A stretch of 5,839 bases of DNA from the NCBI GenBank assembly GCA_026984415.1, contig JALSSE010000002.1, positions 1 through 5,839 on the forward strand. Direction: 5' to 3'. The DNA is from Hydrogenothermaceae bacterium (GTDB lineage: Bacteria > Aquificota > Aquificae > Hydrogenothermales > Hydrogenothermaceae). The position numbers and the translations under genes were made by a program. The first letter of the stretch is position 1. Each line of letters opens with the position of its first letter. Under the pieces are notes generated by a model. The model made no database searches, had not been told where the DNA came from, and saw only the letters and a program-made list of their open reading frames with translations. Below are positions 1 through 5,007 of the stretch, piece by piece.

Positions 1-562
1 AGATGTTGTTCCAGATGAAGTTTTAGATTTAATAGCAACTTATACAGTAGAAAAGCCAGAAATATGGGTAGAGTATGGATTACAGACAGCAAACCCAAAA
101 ACTTTAAGGGATATAAACAGAGCCCATGGAGTTGCAGATTTTGTTGATGCAGTTTTAAGAACAAAAAAAAGACCTAACGTAAAAATATGTGCCCATATGA
201 TAGTTGGTTTACCAGGTGATGAGTATGAAGATTATATAGAAACTGTAAAGCTCATTTCTTCTCTGCCTGTAGATGGGATAAAAATCCACCCTTTACACAT
301 AGTCAAACACACAACAATGGAAAAACAGTTCCATAGAGGAGAAATCAAAACTTTATCTATGGAAGAATACGCAAAAATAGTTGCAGAGTTAGTTGAATAT
401 CTTCCTGAAGATATGATTGTACATAGATTAACTGGAGAAGCTCCAGATGAGGAGCTTATAGCACCTGAATGGTGTTCTCCAAGGTTTAAACAAAATGTAC
501 TCTCTGAAATTGACAAACAGATAGAAAAGAGAAAAAACAGATTTAACTTAATTTCTATTTAA
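1..562 (+). CDS. TIGR01212/YhcC-family radical SAM protein, C-terminal part (5' end outside window)
   Basis: The reading frame is open from base 2 to the TAA at 560-562, giving 186 visible residues; the start lies left of the window. The sequence resembles the TIGR01212 (E. coli YhcC / B. subtilis YtqA) group of radical SAM proteins. It has a WVEYGLQTANPKTL block followed by INRAHG near the visible N-terminus, then the CAHMIVGLPGDEYEDY block around residues 63-78. The C-terminus carries HRLTGEAPDEELIAPEW and a basic tail. The CxxxCxxC motif that binds the 4Fe-4S cluster should be upstream and cannot be checked here. Family members presumably use S-adenosylmethionine to start radical chemistry, but their physiological substrate is not firmly settled. 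An internal ATG at 197 is not a real start, because strong homology-like sequence extends upstream of it. The stop overlaps that of the convergent gene by four bases. Confidence 0.85.
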   Translation, partial: DVVPDEVLDLIATYTVEKPEIWVEYGLQTANPKTLRDINRAHGVADFVDAVLRTKKRPNVKICAHMIVGLPGDEYEDYIETVKLISSLPVDGIKIHPLHIVKHTTMEKQFHRGEIKTLSMEEYAKIVAELVEYLPEDMIVHRLTGEAPDEELIAPEWCSPRFKQNVLSEIDKQIEKRKNRFNLISI

Positions 563-996
563 ACTTTTAATGCTTCTAAAACCAGATTGTCTAATTCTTC
601 TGCTTTCTGTACATCACCAACATGAACAAAAGGTATTTTTCCTGTTATAGTTCCGCCAGGAAAAAGATTATCGTATACATTTTCCACTTTTATCTCAATT
701 ACTGAAACTGGAAAAGGTATTGTAGGTATTTCATCCTGAATTATGTTCGCCACTCCAGATATACTAACAGCTGTATCTTTATCAAAGACTTCAATAGATA
801 CATTTGGATTTTTCTTTATATTTTTTGTTGTTTTTGCGTCAGAACTTACTGCCATTCTTAAAGTTTCTTCATCAATAGCAATTAACCAGCTTATAAAAGT
901 TGAATACGGTTTATTATCATCAACAGTAGCAACTACACAGGGGGTTAATTCTTCCATAGATTTAACAAGGTTTTCAGGTAATTTTATATTAGACAT
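559..996 (-). CDS. Pyridoxamine 5'-phosphate oxidase-like, FMN-binding split-barrel protein
   Basis: This 145-residue protein has the look of a small PNPOx-like split-barrel flavoprotein. The strand CVVATVDDNKPYSTF (residues 20-34) is followed by an acidic turn, then a strand-helix region (46-71) with LRMAVSSDAKTTKNIKKNPN and SIEVF. This is the usual layout in which a basic/Thr patch before a helix and the NP turn contact the FMN phosphate. About 145 residues is normal for the stand-alone family. The substrate cannot be told from sequence, and true PdxH activity is unlikely because members this short and divergent are generally of unknown function. The start is supported by GGAGG at 1004-1008, seven bases before the ATG. 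It lies 63 bp downstream of speH in the same direction with no terminator visible between them, so co-transcription is plausible. Its stop overlaps the convergent radical SAM gene. Confidence 0.75.
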   Translation of the reverse strand: MSNIKLPENLVKSMEELTPCVVATVDDNKPYSTFISWLIAIDEETLRMAVSSDAKTTKNIKKNPNVSIEVFDKDTAVSISGVANIIQDEIPTIPFPVSVIEIKVENVYDNLFPGGTITGKIPFVHVGDVQKAEELDNLVLEALKV

Positions 997-1059
997 ACTA
1001 ATTCCTCCAGTTTTATAAATTTTAAAAGTTAATTAATAATACTATATTTTTAATATATT

Positions 1060-1467
1060 TTATAAAGATACTGGAGACAATTCTATTTTTTCAATATTTG
1101 TATTTTCAGAATTAACAGGTACAGTTCCCCTTTCTGCTATCTTTTCATCAACACGTTTTGGTTTTAACTGTTTTAAAATATACTCCATTGCTTTAAATGT
1201 TTTTTCTTTTCCACCGCATGTGTAAACATCGATAGCAGCGTACCCATGTTCTGGCCATGTATGAATTGATATGTGTGATTCTTCTAATAGAATAACTCCA
1301 GTTGCTCCGTGGGGTGAAAATTGGTGAAAGTGTGATGATAATTTACTTAGGTTGGCGTATTTAACAGCTCCCTCCAAAAGGGCTTTTACATCTTCTACGT
1401 GGTCTAATTTGTCGAACTCAACTCCGTAAAGGTCTGCTAGGATATGCAATCCGAGGGTTTTTTCCAT
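1060..1467 (-). CDS. speH: S-adenosylmethionine decarboxylase proenzyme, class 1B (SpeH type)
   Basis: This enzyme decarboxylates S-adenosylmethionine to supply the aminopropyl donor for spermidine and longer polyamines. The 135-residue proenzyme matches the short bacterial/archaeal class, of which Thermotoga maritima is the well-studied example. The self-cleavage site is visible in LLEESHISIHTWPEHGYAAID: cleavage between Glu63 and Ser64 would turn Ser64 into the catalytic pyruvoyl group. His69 and Cys84 (VYTCGG) fall at the expected spacing for the processing histidine and the catalytic proton donor. The N-terminal GLHILADLYGV and SPHGATGV blocks are also typical. The start has an SD (GGAGG, 1475-1479) seven bases upstream. 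No speE (aminopropyltransferase) is in the window. The SD and first 31 bases lie inside an out-of-frame upstream ORF, which suggests translational control. The C-terminal tail after about residue 115 looks poorly conserved. Confidence 0.95.
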   Translation of the reverse strand: MEKTLGLHILADLYGVEFDKLDHVEDVKALLEGAVKYANLSKLSSHFHQFSPHGATGVILLEESHISIHTWPEHGYAAIDVYTCGGKEKTFKAMEYILKQLKPKRVDEKIAERGTVPVNSENTNIEKIELSPVSL

Positions 1468-1532
1468 TTTCTGTCCTCCATGAAATTATTTTTTACAAAA
1501 AAAGTACGTGGCGTCGGGCTATCTGTGCCCAT
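1437..1532 (-). CDS. Candidate 31-codon upstream ORF (leader peptide) overlapping the speH start
   Basis: On the minus strand an ATG at 1532-1530 is preceded by AGGAGG (about 1542-1547) nine bases away, a ribosome site at least as good as that of speH. The ORF begins MGTDSPTPRTFF, runs 31 codons and stops at TAG 1439-1437. It is in a different frame from speH and passes over the speH SD and first ten codons. The first nine or ten codons are strikingly GC-rich for this genome (18 of 29 bases in 1504-1532) and use codons such as CCG, ACG and AGC. The remaining codons are AT-rich and, near the end, dictated by speH. Ribosomes translating it would compete with speH initiation, so a polyamine- or SAM-responsive leader is a reasonable inference. 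It could instead be only a structured RNA element. It resembles no bacterial leader peptide I can name. Confidence 0.5.
   Translation of the reverse strand: MGTDSPTPRTFFVKNNFMEDRKWKKPSDCIS
1515..1531 (-). promoter_or_regulatory. Small GC hairpin at the upstream ORF start (speH leader)
   Basis: The transcript reads U-GGGC-ACAGAUA-GCCC-G: four G-C pairs (1527-1530 with 1516-1519) closed by a possible U-G pair, with a seven-base loop. It starts at the last bases of the uORF AUG, so it could modulate initiation there. It is followed by GACGCCACGUAC and a run of seven U. The T-run is 11 bases past the stem, so it is not a classical terminator. Such GC pairing in an otherwise about 25% GC leader points to a functional RNA structure, but the stem is short. 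Confidence 0.35.
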
Positions 1533-1540
1533 GGTAAAAA

Positions 1541-1547
1541 ACCTCCT
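1541..1547 (-). promoter_or_regulatory. Ribosome binding site of the speH upstream ORF
   Basis: Minus-strand AGGAGGT sits nine bases (counted from GGAGG) before the upstream ORF's ATG. It is a near-perfect match to the 16S anti-SD and is separate from the second GGAGG at 1475-1479 that serves speH. Two strong SDs in a leader of under 100 bases is the main evidence that the small ORF is translated. Confidence 0.6.
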
Positions 1548-1563
1548 GCAAATTTTTTTGAAA

Positions 1564-1578
1564 AGTTATATTATAACT
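1564..1578. repeat. 15-bp perfect palindrome over the speH -10 element
   Basis: AGTTATA-T-TATAACT is a perfect inverted repeat centred on 1571 and contains the proposed speH -10. It could be an operator through which a repressor blocks promoter opening, or an AT-rich coincidence. A looser inverted repeat (1584-1594 with 1601-1612, one extra base) lies over the -35 side. Confidence 0.3.
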
Positions 1579-1599
1579 CTAAAATTAATCTAATTACAA
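1570..1599 (-). promoter_or_regulatory. Putative sigma-70-type promoter of the speH transcript
   Basis: The minus strand has TTGTAA (1594-1599, 4/6 to the -35 consensus), an 18-base spacer and a perfect TATAAT (1570-1575). Transcription would start near 1563, about 30 bases before the upstream ORF and about 95 before speH. The -10 lies inside a perfect palindrome at 1564-1578. AT-rich DNA throws up such matches by chance, but the exact -10 and good placement make this the best candidate here. Confidence 0.5.
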
Positions 1600-1686
1600 T
1601 ATTAGAATTAATAAAATTTTAACAAACAGTTTATAAAAAATAGGTTATAAAATTTTTATTTCAATAAAAACTAACAGGGTTTTTAG

Positions 1687-2130
1687 ATGGAGTTTTATAA
1701 AGAGATTTTAATAAATTCTGTTGAAGATTTAAAGAGTTTTGCAGAAAATTTAACAGACTGCTTAAAAGGAAATGAAGTAATACTTTTAATTGGTAATTTA
1801 TCAGCTGGAAAAACAACCTTTACAAAATTTTTAGTTTCAGCACTGGGAATTGAAGATGAAACAGAAATTACTTCTCCAACTTTTGCAGTTATGAATGAGT
1901 ATGAAACATTAAAAGGGACTGTATATCATATAGACCTTTACAGGGTAAAAAAGTTTGATATTACAGATATTTTAGGCTATGGAATTATCCTGATAGAATG
2001 GGCTGATGAAAAGGATTTTTTAAATTTAGAAGTTCCAGTTATAAAAATAGAGTTTGAAATATTAGAAGATGAAAAAAGAAGATTAAAAATTTATATAAAA
2101 AATGCAGATTACATAAAAAAATGTATATAA
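1687..2130 (+). CDS. tsaE: tRNA threonylcarbamoyladenosine biosynthesis ATPase TsaE
   Basis: TsaE (YjeE) is the cytoplasmic P-loop ATPase that works with TsaB and TsaD to make N6-threonylcarbamoyladenosine at A37 of ANN-decoding tRNAs. The 147 residues match the usual length. Visible motifs are Walker A GNLSAGKTT (36-44), the TSPTF switch motif (62-66), HIDLYR (81-86) and IEWAD (103-107), all in family order. The Walker A is slightly off the common GDLGAGKTT form (Asn37, Ser39) but keeps Gly41-Lys42-Thr43. The C-terminal end is lysine-rich. The start at 1687 has a modest SD (AGGG, 1676-1679). The gene is divergent from speH, and its stop is two bases from the stop of the convergent methyltransferase gene, with no terminator between them. 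I found no convincing -35/-10 pair for it. It is very AT-rich, like comF. Confidence 0.93.
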   Translation: MEFYKEILINSVEDLKSFAENLTDCLKGNEVILLIGNLSAGKTTFTKFLVSALGIEDETEITSPTFAVMNEYETLKGTVYHIDLYRVKKFDITDILGYGIILIEWADEKDFLNLEVPVIKIEFEILEDEKRRLKIYIKNADYIKKCI

Positions 2131-2132
2131 GC

Positions 2133-2762
2133 TTACTTCCTCGCCCTTATAACTACAAATGAACCTTCACCATAACCTTCCTTTACAGGTTCAATTAAGT
2201 TTATATCTTCTAATTTATGAAAAATAGTCTGTACAATCTTAAAATCTTTGAATCCCACTTTTTTCAAGTAATCTAAAAGTTCTTGTGTTGATATAAATTT
2301 GGCTTCCCTATAAAAAGGATTTTTTTCTTTTATTTTCTGGTAATACTCTCCAAGGGGACTGTTTTTATCAATAAAACCAATTATTACATATCCTCCTTTT
2401 TTTAAAACCCTGTAAGCTTCTTTTAAACTTTTTAGTACATCATCAACAAAACAAATTGTTGTAACAATCAAAACAAGGTCAAAAGTTTCATCTTTAAAAG
2501 GTAATTTTTCAGCAACTCCATTTACAACATGTATTCCTCTACTTCTTGCTATTTCAGCCATTTTTTCTGAAGGTTCAACTCCATATTTAATTCCTAAAGG
2601 GGCAGAAAATCTTCCTGTACCTACGCCTACTTCTAACCCTTTTTCAAACTCTGGAAGTACTGTTTTTATTGCATTTAATTCAGATAAATAAGCGTATTTA
2701 TGCTTTTCAAACCATTCTTCATATCTTTTTGTGTACTTTTCAAAGGGCTGTATCTTTGCCAT
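2133..2762 (-). CDS. Class I SAM-dependent methyltransferase (Methyltransf_11/UbiE-like), substrate unknown
   Basis: This is a 209-residue Rossmann-fold methyltransferase from the chosen start. Motif I, LEVGVGTGRFS, binds S-adenosylmethionine (residues about 43-53). The acidic residue of the second strand is in GVEPSEKM. GVAEKLPFKDETFDLVLIV matches the Methyltransf_11 pattern, and RVLKKGGYVIIGFID is the post-motif III strand. The C-terminal region (FISTQELLDYLKKVGFKDFKI and beyond) is the usual cap seen in UbiE/BioC-like proteins. Nothing in sequence or context names the substrate. The start at 2762 is chosen because GGAG (2769-2772) lies six bases upstream. The longer form from ATG 2774 has no SD and would place that GGAG inside the coding region. 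It is divergent from comF (29 bp apart) and convergent with tsaE (2 bp apart). Confidence 0.85.
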   Translation of the reverse strand: MAKIQPFEKYTKRYEEWFEKHKYAYLSELNAIKTVLPEFEKGLEVGVGTGRFSAPLGIKYGVEPSEKMAEIARSRGIHVVNGVAEKLPFKDETFDLVLIVTTICFVDDVLKSLKEAYRVLKKGGYVIIGFIDKNSPLGEYYQKIKEKNPFYREAKFISTQELLDYLKKVGFKDFKIVQTIFHKLEDINLIEPVKEGYGEGSFVVIRARK

Positions 2763-2784
2763 TTCATTCTCCATTTGTTATATT
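2756..2784 (+). promoter_or_regulatory. Putative comF promoter, placed for a leaderless mRNA
   Basis: TTGCCA (2756-2761, 5/6), a 17-base spacer and TATATT (2779-2784, 5/6) would start transcription at about 2792, which is the A of the comF ATG. The -35 lies within the first codons of the divergent methyltransferase gene. The match explains why comF has no SD. Confidence 0.45.
2769..2772 (-). promoter_or_regulatory. SD that decides the methyltransferase start
   Basis: Minus-strand GGAG is six bases before ATG 2762-2760. The competing ATG at 2774-2772 overlaps this SD and is preceded only by AT-rich sequence with no purine-rich SD, so the shorter 209-residue form is preferred. Confidence 0.55.
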
Positions 2785-2790
2785 TAACAA
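2775..2790. repeat. Inverted repeat in the comF/methyltransferase divergent gap
   Basis: TTGTTA-TATT-TAACAA is a perfect 6-bp-arm inverted repeat filling most of the 29-bp gap. It covers the proposed comF -10 and ends one base before the comF ATG. It could be an operator acting on both genes. Chance occurrence in AT-rich DNA is possible. Confidence 0.3.
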
Positions 2791-2791
2791 T

Positions 2792-3451
2792 ATGCTAAAT
2801 TTAATTTTTCCAGCTTTTTGTGAAAATTGCAAAGAATTGTTTATCTTTAAACAACAAAACCTTTTTTGTGAAAACTGTGTAAAAAATATAAAACATGTAA
2901 AAACAGTTTATTGTAAAAGCTGTGGTGCAGGAACATTAAGCTGTGAAAGATGTTTAAATAAAAAATTTTATAAAGATATAAAGGTTTTTACCTCTTATTC
3001 AGGGTGTATGAAAAAATTAATAACAAGTTATAAATTTGATAAATACAAAAGCCTTTCAAAAAACATTGCAGATATATTTAAAGAAGATTTTTTAAATTAC
3101 ATTGAAGAAAAAGAAATTGATTTAATTATTCCTGTTCCATTACATAAAGAAACTATGAAAGAGAGGGGATTTGACCATTTAAAAGAAATTCTAATTCATT
3201 TAGTTCCACAGTATATGATAAGCAGTGATTTAATAAAAATTAAAAACACAAAATTTCAGATGGAACTATCTAAAGACGAAAGAAGTATTAACTTAGAAAA
3301 TGCATTTCACCTAAAAAATAGAATTAACAGTGGAAATGTTTTAGTTTTTGATGACGTGCTTACTACAGGTTCTACAATAATGGAAGTGTTTGATGTTTTA
3401 TCAAAAGAAAATATTAAAAATATATATAGCTATATAATAACAAAATCATGA
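2792..3451 (+). CDS. comF: ComF family phosphoribosyltransferase-fold protein
   Basis: ComF proteins combine an N-terminal zinc-finger region with a type I phosphoribosyltransferase-like domain and are linked to natural transformation, acting in the cytoplasm after DNA uptake. The 219-residue product begins MLNLIFPAFCENC, the classic ComF N-terminus. Cysteine pairs lie at 10/13, 26/29, 41/44 and 51/54, consistent with zinc binding. YKFDKYKSL (80-88), IPVPLHKETMKERGFDH (113-129) and the PRPP-loop VLVFDDVLTTGST (183-195) follow in family order. The start at 2792 is chosen on this N-terminus. The frame is open upstream to ATG 2669, but that part overlaps the methyltransferase gene and does not look like ComF. 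There is no SD, and the promoter position suggests a leaderless transcript. UGD follows 39 bp downstream and may be co-transcribed. No other competence gene is in the window. Confidence 0.9.
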   Translation: MLNLIFPAFCENCKELFIFKQQNLFCENCVKNIKHVKTVYCKSCGAGTLSCERCLNKKFYKDIKVFTSYSGCMKKLITSYKFDKYKSLSKNIADIFKEDFLNYIEEKEIDLIIPVPLHKETMKERGFDHLKEILIHLVPQYMISSDLIKIKNTKFQMELSKDERSINLENAFHLKNRINSGNVLVFDDVLTTGSTIMEVFDVLSKENIKNIYSYIITKS

Positions 3452-3490
3452 TAAAATAATATGTATAAAAACAGTATAAAGGAGTGAAGG

Positions 3491-4816
3491 ATGAAAATAA
3501 CTGTAATTGGTGCAGGTTATGTTGGATTGGTAACTGCTGCCTGTTTTTCTGAGCTTGGAAATGACGTTATGTGCGTTGAAAAAATCAGCTCAAAGTTAGA
3601 AAAGCTCAGGAAAGGAGAATCACCTATTTACGAACCTGGATTAGATGAGATGCTGAAGAAAAACATATCAGAAGGCAGAATTCACTTTACAGATGATATT
3701 AAAGAAGGTGTTGCCTTTTCTGACGTTATTTTTATATGTGTTGGAACACCACAAAGTGAAACAGGAAAAGCAGATTTATCACAGGTTGAAGAAGCTTCAA
3801 GACAGATTGCAGAAAATATGGACAGGTATAAACTTGTAATTGAAAAATCAACAGTACCTGTAAATACACACCAGTGGGTTAAAAGGACAATTGAAAGGTA
3901 TATTAAAGAAGATATAGATTTTGACGTTGCATCAAATCCAGAATTTTTAAGGGAAGGTTCTGCTATATATGATTTTATGCATCCTGACAGAATTGTAGTA
4001 GGGGTTGAAACAGAAAGAGCTAAAAAAATATTTGAAGAATTATACAGACCATTTACAGAACAGGGTTATCCATTAATTATAACTAATACAGCAGCTGCAG
4101 AGCTTATAAAACACGCTTCAAACTCTTTCCTTGCAATGAAAATATCTTACATAAACATGATTGCCGATTTATGCGAAAAAGTCGGTGCAGATGTTGAAGA
4201 AGTTGCTGATGGAATGGGTTTTGATAAAAGGATAGGAAGGGCTTTCCTAAATGCAGGAATTGGTTATGGAGGTAGTTGCTTTCCAAAAGATGTAAAAGCT
4301 TTTATAAAAATAGCTGAAGATAATGGAGTTGATTTTGGACTTCTAAAGGAAACAGAAAAAATAAACTCTGAAAGAAGAATAAAATTCGTTGAAAAATTAG
4401 AAGAAATAATATGGATAAGTAAAGACAAAAACATAGCCGTTTGGGGACTTGCATTTAAACCAAATACAGACGATATAAGGGAAACACCAGCCCTTGACAT
4501 AGTCAAAAAATTAAAAGAAGAAGGGGCAAATTTAAGACTCCACGACCCTAAAGCAGAAGAAAACTTTAAACAGGTTGTTCCAGAAATAGAAAATGTTGTT
4601 TATGTTGAGGATAAATACGATGCTTTAAAAGATGCAGATGCACTGCTAATAATAACAGACTGGGACGAATACAAGGAAGCAGATTTAGATAAAATAAAAG
4701 AACTTATGAGATTGCCAATTGTTCTTGACGGTAGAAATATTTATGAACCTGATGTAATGAAAGAAAAAGGATTTGAGTATTACAGTATTGGAAGACCAGA
4801 AATAAAAAAATGTTAA
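3491..4816 (+). CDS. ugd: UDP-glucose 6-dehydrogenase
   Basis: This enzyme oxidises UDP-glucose twice with NAD+ to UDP-glucuronate, a precursor for capsule, lipopolysaccharide or other surface sugars. The 441 residues match the family. The N-terminal Rossmann fold starts MKITVIGAGYVGLVTA with GAGYVG at 7-12. EKSTVPV (118-124) and NPEFLREG (149-156) line the active site. ELIKHASNSFLAMKIS (204-219) carries the conserved Lys207 and Asn211. GYGGSCFPKD (258-267) holds the catalytic Cys263 and conserved Asp267. The C-terminal UDP-binding domain shows GLAFKPNTDDIRETP (319-333). The whole pattern favours UGD over UDP-ManNAc dehydrogenase. The start has GGAG at 3481-3484, six bases upstream. No clear promoter was found in the 39-bp gap to comF, so it may be read from comF. 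No glycosyltransferase or other sugar gene is adjacent here. Confidence 0.94.
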   Translation: MKITVIGAGYVGLVTAACFSELGNDVMCVEKISSKLEKLRKGESPIYEPGLDEMLKKNISEGRIHFTDDIKEGVAFSDVIFICVGTPQSETGKADLSQVEEASRQIAENMDRYKLVIEKSTVPVNTHQWVKRTIERYIKEDIDFDVASNPEFLREGSAIYDFMHPDRIVVGVETERAKKIFEELYRPFTEQGYPLIITNTAAAELIKHASNSFLAMKISYINMIADLCEKVGADVEEVADGMGFDKRIGRAFLNAGIGYGGSCFPKDVKAFIKIAEDNGVDFGLLKETEKINSERRIKFVEKLEEIIWISKDKNIAVWGLAFKPNTDDIRETPALDIVKKLKEEGANLRLHDPKAEENFKQVVPEIENVVYVEDKYDALKDADALLIITDWDEYKEADLDKIKELMRLPIVLDGRNIYEPDVMKEKGFEYYSIGRPEIKKC

Positions 4817-4821
4817 TTAAT

Positions 4822-4848
4822 AAAAAAGCCCTCTCTTTTTGAGAGGGC
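4822..4848 (-). terminator. Intrinsic terminator facing left
   Basis: An 8-bp perfect stem GCCCTCTC/GAGAGGGC (4828-4835 with 4841-4848) with a five-base loop is followed on the minus strand by six T (4822-4827). On the plus strand the hairpin is followed by AAAATCATGG with no U-run, so it is a poor plus-strand terminator even though it sits 11 bp after the UGD stop. It would end leftward transcription from the cytochrome gene, 160 bp upstream, or from a small RNA between them. Confidence 0.85.
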
Positions 4849-4925
4849 AAAATCATGGAGGTTAGGTTAGTAGGGTTTCGGCAGCCCTTCTAAAATCAAT
4901 TTATAAAACTATCACTTTAATTTGC
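4822..4925 (-). ncRNA. Candidate small RNA ending at the leftward terminator
   Basis: The gap 4817-5007 has no credible gene. It holds a strong minus-strand terminator at its left end and a GC-richer island at 4855-4890, unlike the AT-rich flanks. A possible promoter (TTGCAA 4954-4959, 16-base spacer, TATATT 4932-4937) would give an RNA of about 104 bases starting near 4925. The transcript would carry a C-rich CUAACCUAACCUCC stretch that could pair with Shine-Dalgarno sequences. Alternatively this is just the 3' UTR of the cytochrome mRNA. A second option is a plus-strand element: AGGGTT/AGCCCT (4872-4877 with 4883-4888) folds better on that strand because one pair is G-U there and A-C on the other. 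Confidence 0.25.
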
Positions 4926-4931
4926 TCCATA

Positions 4932-4959
4932 AATATAAACAAAATTTAAAATTTTGCAA
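4932..4959 (-). promoter_or_regulatory. Possible promoter of the candidate small RNA
   Basis: Minus-strand TTGCAA (4/6) and TATATT (5/6) are separated by 16 bases. The surrounding DNA is so AT-rich that such matches are expected by chance, so this counts only together with the terminator at the other end. Confidence 0.2.
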
Positions 4960-5007
4960 GTAGTTTTAAAATTTACCTATAATTTACAATTTTTCTTTAT
5001 TTTTCAA

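Noticed and set aside
232..516. 94-codon minus-strand ORF inside the radical SAM gene
   Set aside because: It is a shadow of the well-supported plus-strand frame, low in complexity, and has no recognisable motif.
743..1018. 91-codon plus-strand ORF opposite the PNPOx-like gene
   Set aside because: It is antisense to a gene with a good SD and family motifs, and its hydrophobic translation is an artefact of the reversed frame.
1504..1563. Known SAM-family riboswitch upstream of speH
   Set aside because: The leader is too short for SAM-I, and I could not find the conserved core of SAM-II or SAH elements as I remember them. The call would need an Rfam search.
2669..2791. N-terminal extension of comF from an upstream in-frame ATG
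   Set aside because: It overlaps the methyltransferase coding region and does not resemble ComF, whose typical N-terminus begins at 2792.
4104..4506. Two minus-strand ORFs (4104-4286 and 4264-4506) within the UGD gene
   Set aside because: Both lie antisense to a complete, motif-rich UGD gene and show no independent support.
4828..4848. Hairpin as the UGD transcription terminator
   Set aside because: There is no U-run after the stem on the plus strand; the six-T tract is on the minus-strand side. A weak role for UGD cannot be excluded.
4855..4893. 12-codon plus-strand ORF (MEVRLVGFRQPF) in the GC-richer island
   Set aside because: There is no SD before its ATG, it is very short, and it is better viewed as part of a possible RNA element.
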